Positions 1-13,104 are shown, counted from the stretch's first letter. The stretch is 64,000 nucleotides of DNA from Bathymodiolus brooksi (GCA_963680875.1 OY804586.1:50936203-51000202); one strand, 5' to 3'. Made by a program: numbers and translations. Notes: generated from the sequence alone by a model not told the origin.

Positions 1-40
1 AGCACTCTCCACTAAAAAAACTGAGGCTAACACACGTGTT

Positions 41-88
41 ATGAGGAAAGCACTCTCCACTAAAAAAACTGAGGTTAACACACGTGTT
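41..88 (+). repeat. Canonical 48-bp monomer (reference copy)
   Basis: This copy matches the majority base at every position I compared. In order it has ATGAGGAAAG at 41-50, CACTCTCCAC at 51-60, an A7 tract at 62-68, GTTAAC at 74-79 and CACGTG at 81-86. The first phase-complete unit starts at 41; bases 1-40 are the end of the previous unit. The phase is arbitrary and was chosen on ATG because that frame is stop-free. Confidence 0.95.
62..68 (+). repeat. A7 tract, the main indel hotspot of the monomer
   Basis: The consensus has seven A residues. A8 versions (49-bp monomers) occur at, for example, 38,927-38,934 and 55,000-55,007. A6 versions (47-bp monomers) occur at 1,702-1,707, 3,486-3,491, 4,981-4,986 and 7,630-7,635. 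Single-base slippage here accounts for nearly all 1-bp phase shifts, and every A8 creates an in-frame stop in the only open + frame. Confidence 0.9.
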
Positions 89-89
89 A
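76..89. other. Inverted repeat with central E-box (CACGTG), once per monomer
   Basis: TAACAC and GTGTTA form 6-bp arms around an AC spacer. Within this, ACACGTGT is a perfect 8-bp palindrome containing the CACGTG E-box/G-box core, and an overlapping GTTAAC palindrome lies at 74-79. The element recurs in nearly every monomer, so the window holds well over a thousand copies. CACGTG is the established core for bHLH factors in animals and fungi and for bHLH and bZIP factors in plants. Binding here is only a possibility. Confidence 0.8.
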
Positions 90-509
90 TGAGGAAAGCA
101 CTCTCCACTAAAAAAACTGAGGTTAACACACGTGTTATGAGGAAAGCACTCTCCACTAAAAAAACTGAGGTTAACACACGTGTTATGAGGAAAGCACTCT
201 CCACTAAAAAAACTGAGGTTAACACACGTGTTATGAGGAAAGCACTCTCCACTAAAAAAACTGAGGTTAACACACGTGTTATGAGGAAAGCACTCTCCAC
301 TAAAAAAACTGAGGTTAACACACGTGTTATGAGGAAATCACTCCCCACTAAAAAAACTGAGGTTAACACACGTGTTATGAGGAAAGCACTCTCCACTAAT
401 AAAACTGAGGTTAACACATGTGTTATGAGGAAAGCACTCTCCGCTAAAAAAACTGAGGTTAACACACGTGTTATGAGGAAAACACTCTCCACTAAAAAAA
501 CTGAGGTTA

Positions 510-3500
510 ACACACGTGTTATGAGGAAAGCACTCTCCACTAAAAAAACTGAGGTTAACACATGTGTTATGAGGAAAGCACTCTCCACTAAACAAACTGA
601 TGTTAACACACGTGTTATGAGGAAAGCACTCTCCTCTAAAAAAACTGATGTTAACACACGTGTTATGAGGAAAGCACTCTCCACTAAAAAAACTGAGGTT
701 AACACACGTGTTATGAGGAAAGCACTCTCCACTAATAAAACTGAGGTTAACACACGTGTTATGAGGAAAGCACTCTCCACTAAGAACACTGAGGTTAACA
801 CACGTGTTATGAGGAAAGCACTCTCCACTAAAAAAACTGAGGTTAACACACGTGTTATGAGGAAAGCACTCTCCACTAAAAAAACTGAGGTTAACACACG
901 TGTTATGAGGAAAACACTCTCCACTTAAAAAAACTGAGGTTAACACACGTGTTATGAGGAAAGCACTCTCCACTAATAAAACTGAGGTTAACACACGTGT
1001 TATGAGGAAAGCACTCTCCACTAAAAAAAACTGAGGTTAACACACGTGTTATGAGGAAAGCACTCTACACTAAAAAAACTGAGGTTAACACACGTGTTAT
1101 GAGGAAAGCACTCTCCACTAAAAAAACTGAGGTTAACACACGTGTTATGAGGAAAGCACTCTCCACTAAAAAAACTGAGGTTAACACACGTGTTATGAGG
1201 AAAGCACTCTCCACTAAAAATACTGTGGTTAACACACGTATTATGAGGAAAGCACTATCCACTAAAAAAACTGAGGTTAACACACGTGTTATGAGGAAAG
1301 CACTCGCACTCTCCACTAAGAAAACTGAGGTTAACACACGTGTTATGAGGAAAGCACTCTCCACTAAAAAAACTGAGGTTAACACACGTGTTATGAGGAA
1401 AGCACTCTCCACTAAAAAAACTTAGGTTAACACACGTGTTATGAGGAAAGCACTCTCCACTAAAAAAACTGAGGTTAACACACGTGTTATGAGGAAAGCA
1501 CTCTCCACTAATAAAACTGAGGTTAACACACGTGTTATACGGAAAGCACTCTCCACTTAAAAAACTGAGGTTAACACACGTGTTATGAGGAAAGCACTCT
1601 CCACTAAAAAAACTGAGGTTAACACACGTGTTATGAGGAAAGCACTCTCCACTAAAAAAACTGAGGTTAACACACGTGTTATGAGGAAAGCACTCTCCAC
1701 TAAAAAACTGAGGTTAACACACGTGTTATGAGGAAAGCACTCTCCACTAAAAAAACTGAGGCTAACACACGTGTTATGAGGAAAGCACTCTCCACTAAAA
1801 AAACTGAGGTTAACACACGTGTTATGAGGAAAGCACTCTCCACTAAAAAAACTGAGGTTAACACACGTGTTATGAGGAAAGCACTCTCCACTAAAAAAAC
1901 TGAGGTTAACACACGTGTTATGAGGAAAGCACTCTCCACTAAAAAAACTGAGGTTAACACACGTGTTATGAGGAAAGCACTCTCCACTAAAAAAACTGAG
2001 GTTAACACACGTGTTATGAGGAAAGCACTCTCCACTAAAAAAACTGAGGTTAACACACGTGTTATGAGGAAATCACTCCCCACTAAAAAAACTGAGGTTA
2101 ACACACGTGTTATGAGGAAAGCACTCTCCACTAAAAAAACTGAGGTTAACACATGTGTTATGAGGAAAGCACTCTCCACTAAAAAAACTGATGTTAACAC
2201 ACGTGTTATGAGGAAAGCACTCTCCTCTAAAAAAAACTGATGTTAACACACGTGTTATGAGGAAAGCACTCTCCACTAAAAAAACTGAGGTTAACACACG
2301 TGTTATGAGGAAAGCACTCTCCACTAAAAAAACTGAGGTTAACACATGTGTTATGAGGAAAGCACTCTCCACTAAACAAACTGATGTTAACACACGTGTT
2401 ATGAGGAAAGCACTCTCCTCTAAAAAAACTGATGTTAACACACGTGTTATGAGGAAAGCACTCTCCACTAAAAAAACTGAGGTTAACACACGTGTTATGA
2501 GGAAAGCACTCTCCACTAATAAAACTGAGGTTAACACACGTGTTATGAGGAAAGCACTCTCCACTAAGAACACTGAGGTTAACACACGTGTTATGAGGAA
2601 AGCACTCTCCACTAAAAAAACTGAGGTTAACACACGTGTTATGAGGAAAGCACTCTCCACTAAAAAAACTGAGGTTAACACACGTGTTATGAGGAAAGCA
2701 CTCTCCACTAAAAAAAACTGAGGTTAACACACGTGTTATGAGGAAAGCACTCTCCACTAATAAAACTGAGGTTAACACACGTGTTATGAGGAAAGCACTC
2801 TCCACTAAAAAAAACTGAGGTTAACACACGTGTTATGAGGAAAGCACTCTACACTAAAAAAACTGAGGTTAACACACGTGTTATGAGGAAAGCACTCTCC
2901 ACTAAAAAAACTGAGGTTAACACACGTGTTATGAGGAAAGCACTCTCCACTAAAAAAACTGAGGTTAACACACGTGTTATGAGGAAAGCACTCTCCACTA
3001 AAAATACTGTGGTTAACACACGTATTATGAGGAAAGCACTATCCACTAAAAAAACTGAGGTTAACACACGTGTTATGAGGAAAGCACTCGCACTCTCCAC
3101 TAAGAAAACTGAGGTTAACACACGTGTTATGAGGAAAGCACTCTCCACTAAAAAAACTGAGGTTAACACACGTGTTATGAGGAAAGCACTCTCCACTAAA
3201 AAAACTTAGGTTAACACACGTGTTATGAGGAAAGCACTCTCCACTAAAAAAACTGAGGTTAACACACGTGTTATGAGGAAAGCACTCTCCACTAATAAAA
3301 CTGAGGTTAACACACGTGTTATACGGAAAGCACTCTCCACTTAAAAAACTGAGGTTAACACACGTGTTATGAGGAAAGCACTCTCCACTAAAAAAACTGA
3401 GGTTAACACACGTGTTATGAGGAAAGCACTCTCCACTAAAAAAACTGAGGTTAACACACGTGTTATGAGGAAAGCACTCTCCACTAAAAAACTGAGGTTA

Positions 3501-3700
3501 ACACACGTGTTATGAGGAAAGCACTCTCCACTAAAAAAACTGAGGCTAACACACGTGTTATGAGGAAAGCACTCTCCACTAAAAAAACTGAGGTTAACAC
3601 ACGTGTTATGAGGAAAGCACTCTCCACTAAAAAAACTGAGGTTAACACACGTGTTATGAGGAAAGCACTCTCCACTAAAAAAACTGAGGTTAACACACGT
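510..3700 (+). repeat. About 1,784-bp tandem duplication in domain A
   Basis: Rare variants recur at offset 1,784: AACAAACTGA at 591 and 2,375, the 54-bp monomer at 1,300 and 3,084, the A6 monomer at 1,702 and 3,486, and CTTAGG at 1,421 and 3,205. The match begins near 510/2,294 and fails near 1,900/3,690, where the number of canonical monomers before the AATCACTCCCC unit differs. The unit is 37 monomers plus 8 bp, the extra coming from the 6-bp duplication and A-tract changes. Confidence 0.85.
1300..1311 (+). repeat. 54-bp monomer: tandem GCACTC duplication (1 of 11)
   Basis: GCACTCGCACTC adds 6 bp to the monomer and is always followed by CCACTAAGAAAACTG. The other copies start at 3,084, 4,579, 6,747, 9,396, 28,565, 32,177, 36,507, 47,569, 48,298 and 52,580. 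The shared flanking G in the A-tract points to a single origin. Confidence 0.85.
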
Positions 3701-4639
3701 GTTATGAGGAAATCACTCCCCACTAAAAAAACTGAGGTTAACACACGTGTTATGAGGAAAGCACTCTCCACTAAAAAAACTGAGGTTAACACATGTGTTA
3801 TGAGGAAAGCACTCTCCACTAAAAAAACTGATGTTAACACACGTGTTATGAGGAAAGCACTCTCCTCTAAAAAAACTGATGTTAACACACGTGTTATGAG
3901 GAAAGCACTCTCCACTAAAAAAACTGAGGTTAACACACGTGTTATGAGGAAAACACTCTCCACTAATAAAACTGAGGTTAACACACGTGTTATGAGGAAA
4001 GCACTCTCCACTAAGAAAACTGAGGTTAACACACGTGTTATGAGGAAAGCACTCTCCACTAAAAAAACTGAGGTTAACACACGTGTTATGAGGAAAACAC
4101 TCTCCACTAAAAAGACTGAGGTTAACACACGTGTTATGAGGAAAGCACTCTCCACTAAAAAAAACTGAGGTTAACACACGTGTTATGAGGAAAGCACTCT
4201 CAACTAATAAAACTGAGGTTAACACACGTGTTATGAGGAAAGCACTCTCCACTAAAAAAACTGAGGTTAACACACGTGTTATGAGGAAAGCCCTCTCCAC
4301 TACAAAAACTGAGGTTAACACACGTGTTATGAGGAAAGCACTCTCCACTAAAAAAACTGAGGTTAACACATGTGTTATGAGGAAAGCACTCTCCACTAAA
4401 AAAACTGAGGTTAACACACGTGTTATGAGGAAAGCACTCTCACAATAAAAAAACTGAGGTTAACACACGTGTTATGAGGAAAGCACTCTCCACTAAAAAT
4501 ACTGAGGTTAACACACGTATTATGAGGAAAGCACTATCCACTAAAAAAACTGAGGTTAACACACGTGTTATGAGGAAAGCACTCGCACTCTCCACTAAGA
4601 AAACTGAGGTTAACACACGTGTTATGAGGAAAGCACTCT

Positions 4640-7288
4640 CCACTAAAAAAACTGAGGTTAACACACGTGTTATGAGGAAAGCACTCTCCACTAAAAAAAC
4701 TTAGGTTAACACACGTGTTATGAGGAAAGCACTCTCCACTAAAAAAACTGAGGTTAACACACGTGTTATGAGGAAAGCACTCTCCACTAATAAAACTGAG
4801 GTTAACACACGTGTTATAAGGAAAGCACTCTCCACTTAAAAAACTGAGGTTAACACACGTGTTATGAGGAAAGCACTCTCCACTAAAAAAACTGAGGTTA
4901 ACACACGTGTTATGAGGAAAGCACTCTCCACTAAAAAAACTGAGGTTAACACACGTGTTATGAGGAAAGCACTCTCCACTAAAAAACTGAGGTTAACACA
5001 CGTGTTATGAGGAAAGCACTCTCCACTAAAAAAACTGAGGCTAACACACGTGTTATGAGGAAAGCACTCTCCACTAAAAAAACTGAGGTTAACACACGTG
5101 TTATGAGGAAAGCACTCTCCACTAAAAAAACTGAGGTTAACACACGTGTTATGAGGAAAGCACTCTCCACTAAAAAAACTGAGGTTAACACACGTGTTAT
5201 GAGGAAAGCACTCTCCACTAAAAAAACTGAGGTTAACACACGTGTTATGAGGAAAGCACTCTCCACTAAAAAAACTGAGGTTAACACACGTGTTATGAGG
5301 AAAGCACTCTCCACTAAAAAAACTGAGGTTAACACACGTGTTATGAGGAAATCACTCCCCACTAAAAAAACTGAGGTTAACACACGTGTTATGAGGAAAG
5401 CACTCTCCACTAATAAAACTGAGGTTAACACATGTGTTATGAGGAAAGCACTCTCCGCTAAAAAAACTGAGGTTAACACACGTGTTATGAGGAAAGCACT
5501 CTCCACTAAAAAAACTGAGGTTAACACACGTGTTATGAGGAAAGCACTCTCCACTAAAAAAACTGAGGTTAACACATGTGTTATGAGGAAAGCACTCTCC
5601 ACTAAAAAAACTGATGTTAACACACGTGTTATGAGGAAAGCACTCTCCACTAAGAACACTGAGGTTAACACACGTGTTATGAGGAAAGCACTCTCCACTA
5701 AAAAAACTGAGGTTAACACACGTGTTATGAGGAAAGCACTCTCCACTAAAAAAACTGAGGTTAACACACGTGTTATGAGGAAAGCACTCTCCACTTAAAA
5801 AACTGAGGTTAACACACGTGTTATGAGGAAAGCACTCTCCACTAAAAAAACTGAGGTTAACACACGTGTTATGAGGAAAGCACTCTCCACTAAAAAAACT
5901 GAGGTTAACACACGTGTTATGAGGAAAGCACTCTCCACTAATAAAACTGAGGTTAACACACGTGTTATGAGGAAAGCACTCTCCACTAAAAAAACTGAGG
6001 TTAACACACGTGTTATGGGGAAAGCACTCCCCACTAAAAAGACTGAGGTTAACACACGTGTTATGAGGAAAGCACTCTCCACTAAAAAAACTGAGGTTAA
6101 CACACGTGCTATGAGGAAAGCACTCTCCACTAATAAAACGGAGGTTAACACACGTGTTATGAGGAAAGCACTCTCCACTAAAAAAAACTGAGGTTAACAC
6201 ACGTGTTATGAGGAAAGCACTCTCCACTAAAAAAACTGAGGTTAACACACGTGTTATGAGGAAAGCACTCTCCACTACAAAAACTGAGGTTAACACACGT
6301 GTTATGAGGAAAGCACTCTCCACTAAAAAAACTGAGGTTAACACATGTGTTATGAGGAAAGCACTCTCCACTAAAAAAAACTGAGGTTAACACACGCGTT
6401 ATGAGGAAAGCACTCTCCACTAAAAAAACTGAGGTTAACACACATGTTATGAGGAAAGCACTCTCCACTAAAAAAAACTGAGGTTAACCCACGTGTTATG
6501 AGGAAAGCACTCTCCACTAAAAAAGCTGAGGTTAACACACGTGTTATGAGGAAAGCACTCTCCACTAAAAAAACTGAGGTTAACACACGTGTTATGAGGA
6601 AAGCACTCTCCACTAAAAAAACTGAGGTTAACACACGTGTTATGAGGAAAGCACTCTCCACTAAAATAACTGAGGTTAACACACGTATTATGAGGAAAGC
6701 ACTCTCCACTAAAAAAACTGAGGTTAACACACGTATTATGAGGAAAGCACTCGCACTCTCCACTAAGAAAACTGAGGTTAACACACGTGTTATGAGGAAA
6801 GCACTCTCCACTAAAAAAACTGAGGTTAACACACGTGTTATGAGGAAAGCACTCTCCACTAAAACAAAATGAGGTTAACACACGTGTTATGAGGAAAGCA
6901 CTCTCCACTAAAAAAACTGAGGTTAACACACATGTTATGAGGAAAGCACTCTCCACTAAAAAAACTGAGGTTAACACACGTGTTATGAGGAAAGCACTCT
7001 CCACTAAAAAAACTGAGGTTAACACACGTGTTATGAGGAAAGCACTCTCCACTAAAAAAACTGAGGTTAACACACGTGTTATGAGGAAAGCACTCTCCAC
7101 TAAAAAAACTGAGGTTAACACATGTGTTATGAGGAAAGCACTCTCCACTAAAAAATCTGAGGTTAACACACGTGTTATGAGGAAAGCACTCTCCACTAAA
7201 AAAACTGAGGTTAACACATGTGTTTTGAGGAAAGCACTCTCCACTAAAAAAACTGAGGTTAACACACGTGTTATGAGGAAAGCACTCT
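4640..7288 (+). repeat. 2,649-bp higher-order repeat, copy 1
   Basis: The copy matches the next block at offset 2,649 with the same order of rare monomers: AATCACTCCCC at 5,350, GGGGAAAG near 6,016, AACCCACG near 6,485, and the 54-bp monomer at 6,747. Only a few differences were seen, such as AAAACAAAATG near 6,862 where the second copy has an uninterrupted A8. Both edges lie in ordinary monomers, so they are uncertain by about one or two units. Confidence 0.85.
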
Positions 7289-9935
7289 CCACTAAAAAAA
7301 CTGAGGTTAACACACGTGTTATGAGGAAAGCACTCTCCACTAAAAAAACTTAGGTTAACACACGTGTTATGAGGAAAGCACTCTCCACTAAAAAAACTGA
7401 GGTTAACACACGTGTTATGAGGAAAGCACTCTCCACTAATAAAACTGAGGTTAACACACGTGTTATAAGGAAAGCACTCTCCACTTAAAAAACTGAGGTT
7501 AACACACGTGTTATGAGGAAAGCACTCTCCACTAAAAAAACTGAGGTTAACACACGTGTTATGAGGAAAGCACTCTCCACTAAAAAAACTGAGGTTAACA
7601 CACGTGTTATGAGGAAAGCACTCTCCACTAAAAAACTGAGGTTAACACACGTGTTATGAGGAAAGCACTCTCCACTAAAAAAACTGAGGCTAACACACGT
7701 GTTATGAGGAAAGCACTCTCCACTAAAAAAACTGAGGTTAACACACGTGTTATGAGGAAAGCACTCTCCACTAAAAAAACTGAGGTTAACACACGTGTTA
7801 TGAGGAAAGCACTCTCCACTAAAAAAACTGAGGTTAACACACGTGTTATGAGGAAAGCACTCTCCACTAAAAAAACTGAGGTTAACACACGTGTTATGAG
7901 GAAAGCACTCTCCACTAAAAAAACTGAGGTTAACACACGTGTTATGAGGAAAGCACTCTCCACTAAAAAAACTGAGGTTAACACACGTGTTATGAGGAAA
8001 TCACTCCCCACTAAAAAAACTGAGGTTAACACACGTGTTATGAGGAAAGCACTCTCCACTAATAAAACTGAGGTTAACACATGTGTTATGAGGAAAGCAC
8101 TCTCCGCTAAAAAAACTGAGGTTAACACACGTGTTATGAGGAAAGCACTCTCCACTAAAAAAACTGAGGTTAACACACGTGTTATGAGGAAAGCACTCTC
8201 CACTAAAAATACTGAGGTTAACACATGTGTTATGAGGAAAGCACTCTCCACTAAAAAAACTGATGTTAACACACGTGTTATGAGGAAAGCACTCTCCACT
8301 AAGAACACTGAGGTTAACACACGTGTTATGAGGAAAGCACTCTCCACTAAAAAAACTGAGGTTAACACACGTGTTATGAGGAAAGCACTCTCCACTAAAA
8401 AAACTGAGGTTAACACACGTGTTATGAGGAAAGCACTCTCCACTTAAAAAACTGAGGTTAACACACGTGTTATGAGGAAAGCACTCTCCACTAAAAAAAC
8501 TGAGGTTAACACACGTGTTATGAGGAAAGCACTCTCCACTAAAAAAACTGAGGTTAACACACGTGTTATGAGGAAAGCACTCTCCACTAATAAAACTGAG
8601 GTTAACACACGTGTTATGAGGAAAGCACTCTCCACTAAAAAAACTGAGGTTAACACACGTGTTATGGGGAAAGCACTCCCCACTAAAAAGACTGAGGTTA
8701 ACACACGTGTTATGAGGAAAGCACTCTCCACTAAAAAAACTGAGGTTAACACACGTGCTATGAGGAAAGCACTCTCCACTAATAAAACGGAGGTTAACAC
8801 ACGTGTTATGAGGAAAGCACTCTCCACTAAAAAAAACTGAGGTTAACACACGTGTTATGAGGAAAGCACTCTCCACTAAAAAAACTGAGGTTAACACACG
8901 TGTTATGAGGAAAGCACTCTCCACTACAAAAACTGAGGTTAACACACGTGTTATGAGGAAAGCACTCTCCACTAAAAAAACTGAGGTTAACACATGTGTT
9001 ATGAGGAAAGCACTCTCCACTAAAAAAAACTGAGGTTAACACACGCGTTATGAGGAAAGCACTCTCCACTAAAAAAACTGAGGTTAACACACATGTTATG
9101 AGGAAAGCACTCTCCACTAAAAAAAACTGAGGTTAACCCACGTGTTATGAGGAAAGCACTCTCCACTAAAAAAGCTGAGGTTAACACACGTGTTATGAGG
9201 AAAGCACTCTCCACTAAAAAAACTGAGGTTAACACACGTGTTATGAGGAAAGCACTCTCCACTAAAAAAACTGAGGTTAACACACGTGTTATGAGGAAAG
9301 CACTCTCCACTAAAATAACTGAGGTTAACACACGTATTATGAGGAAAGCACTCTCCACTAAAAAAACTGAGGTTAACACACGTATTATGAGGAAAGCACT
9401 CGCACTCTCCACTAAGAAAACTGAGGTTAACACACGTGTTATGAGGAAAGCACTCTCCACTAAAAAAACTGAGGTTAACACACGTGTTATGAGGAAAGCA
9501 CTCTCCACTAAAAAAAATGAGGTTAACACACGTGTTATGAGGAAAGCACTCTCCACTAAAAAAACTGAGGTTAACACACATGTTATGAGGAAAGCACTCT
9601 CCACTAAAAAAACTGAGGTTAACACACGTGTTATGAGGAAAGCACTCTCCACTAAAAAAACTGAGGTTAACACACGTGTTATGAGGAAAGCACTCTCCAC
9701 TAAAAAAACTGAGGTTAACACACGTGTTATGAGGAAAGCACTCTCCACTAAAAAAACTGAGGTTAACACATGTGTTATGAGGAAAGCACTCTCCACTAAA
9801 AAATCTGAGGTTAACACACGTGTTATGAGGAAAGCACTCTCCACTAAAAAAACTGAGGTTAACACATGTGTTTTGAGGAAAGCACTCTCCACTAAAAAAA
9901 CTGAGGTTAACACACGTGTTATGAGGAAAGCACTC
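7289..9935 (+). repeat. 2,649-bp higher-order repeat, copy 2
   Basis: This is the second member of the pair, ending at the start of domain B, where a CTCTACACTAATAAAAC monomer replaces the expected one. Differences from copy 1 include AAAAATACTG near 8,207 and the loss of one base near 9,515. The few scattered differences imply a recent duplication. Confidence 0.85.
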
Positions 9936-12846
9936 TACACTAATAAAACTGAGGTTAACACACGTGTTATGAGGAAAGCACTCTCCACTTAAAAAACTGA
10001 GGTTAACACACGTGTTATGAGGAAAGCACTCTCCACTAAAAAAACTGAGGTTAACACACGTGTTATGAGGAAAGAACTCTCCACTAAAAAAACTGAGGTT
10101 AACACACGTGTTATGAGGAAAGCACTCTCCACTTAAAAAACTGAGGTTAACACACGTGTTATGAGGAAAGCACTCTCCACTAAAAAAACTGAGGCTAACA
10201 GACGTATTATGAGGAAAGCACTCTCCACTAAAAAAACTGAGGTTAACACACGTGTTATGAGGAAAGCACTCTAGCCTAAAAAAACTGAGGTTAACACACG
10301 TGTTATGAGGAAAGCACTCTCCACTAAAAAAACTGAGGTTAACACACGTGTTATGAGGAAAGCACTCTCCACTAAAAAAACTGAGGTTAACACACGTGTT
10401 ATGAGGAAAGCACTCTCCACTAAAAAAACTGAGGCTAACACACGTGTTATGAGGAAAGCACTCTCCGCTAAAAAAACTGAGGTTAACACACGTGTTATGA
10501 GGAAAGCACTCTCCACTAAAAAAACTGAGGTTAACACACGTGTTATGAGGAAAGCACTCTCCACTAAAAAAACTGAGGTTAACACACGTGTTATGAGGAA
10601 ATCACTCCCCACTAAAAAACTGAGGTTAACACACGTGTTATGAGGAAAGCACTCTCCACTAAAAAAACTGAGGTTAACACACGTGTTATGAGGAAAGCAC
10701 TCCCCACTAAAAAAACTGAGGTTAACACACGTGTTATGAGGAAAGCACTCTCCACTAAAAAAACTGAGGTTAACACACGTGTTATGAGGAAAGCACTCTC
10801 CACTAATAAAACTGAGGTTAACACACGTGTTATGAGGAAAGCACTCTCCACTAAAAAAAACTGAGGTTAACACACGTGTTATGAGGAAAGCACTCTCCAC
10901 TAAAAAAACTGAGGTTAACACACGTGTTATGAGGAAAGCACTCTCCACTAAGAAAACTGAGGTTAACACACGTGTTATGAGGAAAGCACTCTCCACTAAA
11001 AAAACTGAGGTTAAAACACGTGTTATGAGGAAAGCATTCTCCACTAAAAAAACTGAGGTTAACACACGTGTTATGAGGAAAGCACTCTCCACTAAAAAAA
11101 CTGAGGTTAACACACGTGTTATGAGGAAAGCACTCTCCACTAAAAAAACTGAGGTTAACACACGTGTTATGATGAAAGCACTCTCCACTAAAAAAACTGA
11201 GGTTAACACATGTGTTATGAGGAAAGCACTCTCCACTAAAAAAACTGAGGTTAACACACGTGTTATGAGGAAAGCACTCTCCACTAAAAAAACTGAGGTT
11301 AACACATGTGTTTTGAGGAAAGCACTCTCCACTAAAAAAACTGAGGTTAACACACGTGTTATGAGGAAAGCACTCTACACTAATAAAACTGAGGTTAACA
11401 CACGTGTTATGAGGAGAGCACTCTCCACTAAAAAAACTGAGGTTAACACACGTGTTATGAGGAAAGCACTCTCCACTAAAAAAACTGAGGTTAACACACG
11501 TGTTATGAGGAAAGCACTCTCCACTTAAAAACTGAGGTTAACACACGTGTTATGAGGAAAGCACTCTCCACTAAAAAAACTGAGGCTAACAGACGTATTA
11601 TGAGGAAAGCACTCTCCACTAAAAAAACTGAGGTTAACACACGTGTTATGAGGAAAGTACTCTAGCTTAAAAAAACTGAGGTTAACACACGTGTTATGAG
11701 GAAAGCACTCTCCACTAAAAAAACTGAGGTTAACACACGTGTTATGAGGAAAGCACTCTCCACTAAAAAAACTGAGGTTAACACACGTGTTATGAGGAAA
11801 GCACTCTCCACTAAAAAAACTGAGGTTAACACACGTGTTATGAGGAAAGCACTCTCCACTAAAAAAACTGAGGCTAACACACGTGTTATGAGGAAAGCAC
11901 TCTCCACTAAAAAAACTGAGGTTAACACACGTGTTATGAGGAAAGCACTCTCCACTAAAAAAACTGAGGTTAACACACGTGTTATGAGGAAAGCACTCTC
12001 CACTAAAAAAACTGAGGTTAACACACGTGTTATGAGGAAAGCACTCTCCACTAAAAAAACTGAGGTTAACACACGTGTTATGAGGAAAGCACTCTCCACT
12101 AAAAAAACTGAGGTTAACACACGTGTTATGAGGAAAGCACTCTCCACTAAAAAAACTGAGGTTAACACACGTGTTATGAGGAAAGCACTCTCCACTAAAA
12201 AAACTGAGGTTAACACACGTGTTATGAGGAAAGCACTCTCCACTAAAAAAACTGAGGCTAACACACGTGTTATGAGGAAAGCACTCTCCACTAAAAAAAC
12301 TGAGGTTAACACACGTGTTATGAGGAAAGCACTCCCCACTAAAAAAACTGAGGTTAACACACGTGTTATGAGGAAAGCACTCTCCACTAATAAAACGGAG
12401 GTTAACACACGTGTTATGAGGAAAGCACTCTCCACTAAAAAAACTGAGGTTAACACACGTGTTATGAGGAAAGCACTCTCCACTAAAAAAACTGAGGTTA
12501 ACACACGTGTTATGAGGAAAGCACTCTCCACTAAAAAAACTGAGGTTAACACACGTGTTATGAGGAAAGCACTCTCCACTAAAAAAACTGAGGTTAACAC
12601 ACGTGATATGAGGAAAGCACTCTCCACTAAAAAAACTGAGGTTAACACACGTGTTATGAGGAAAGCACTCTCCACTAAAAAAACTGAGGTTAACACACGT
12701 GTTATGAGGAATGCACTCTCCACTAAAAAAACTGAGGTTAACACACGTGTTATGAGGAAAGCACTCCCCACTAAAAATACTGAGGTTAACACACGTGTTA
12801 TGAGGAAAGCACTCTCCACTAAAAAACTGAGGTTAACACACGTGTT

Positions 12847-13104
12847 ATGAGGAAAGCACTCTCCACTACAAAAACTGAGGTTAACACACGTGTTATGAGG
12901 AAAGCACTCTTCACTAAAAAAACTGAGGTTAACACACGTGTTATGAGGAAAGCACTCTCCACTAAAAAAACTGAGGTTAACACACGTGTTATGAGGAAAG
13001 CACTCTCCACTAAAAAAACTGAGGCTAACACACGTATTATGAGGAAAGCACTCTCCACTAAAAAAACTGAGGTTAACACACGTGTTATGAGGAAAGCACT
13101 CTAG
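12847..13104 (+). repeat. 258-bp cassette ending in a CTAG monomer, copy 1 of 4
   Basis: The cassette runs in order: CTACAAAAAC monomer, CTCTTCAC monomer, two further monomers, the second with GAGGCTAACA and CGTATT, one ordinary monomer, then a CTAG monomer. The same order recurs at 14,432, 15,611 and 18,039. Confidence 0.8.

Larger units (their letters stand above)
1..9935 (+). repeat. Domain A: subfamily with TTAGG, AATCACTCCCC and 54-bp monomers
   Basis: Diagnostic monomers here are the AATCACTCCCC form (near 336, 2,071, 3,711, 5,350 and 7,999), a CTTAGG form (near 1,421, 3,205, 4,700 and 7,349) and the 54-bp form with a duplicated GCACTC. A6 monomers at 1,702, 3,486, 4,981 and 7,630 mark block boundaries 1,784, 1,495 and 2,649 bp apart. 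The right edge is where the second 2,649-bp copy stops matching. Confidence 0.8.

Noticed and set aside
81..86. CACGTG as a real promoter element
   Set aside because: It is present in nearly every monomer with no gene, TATA box or other promoter context nearby, so it is annotated only as a motif.
1421..1426. TTAGG resembling the arthropod telomere repeat
   Set aside because: It occurs once per block as a single-base variant of CTGAGG and is not tandemly repeated.
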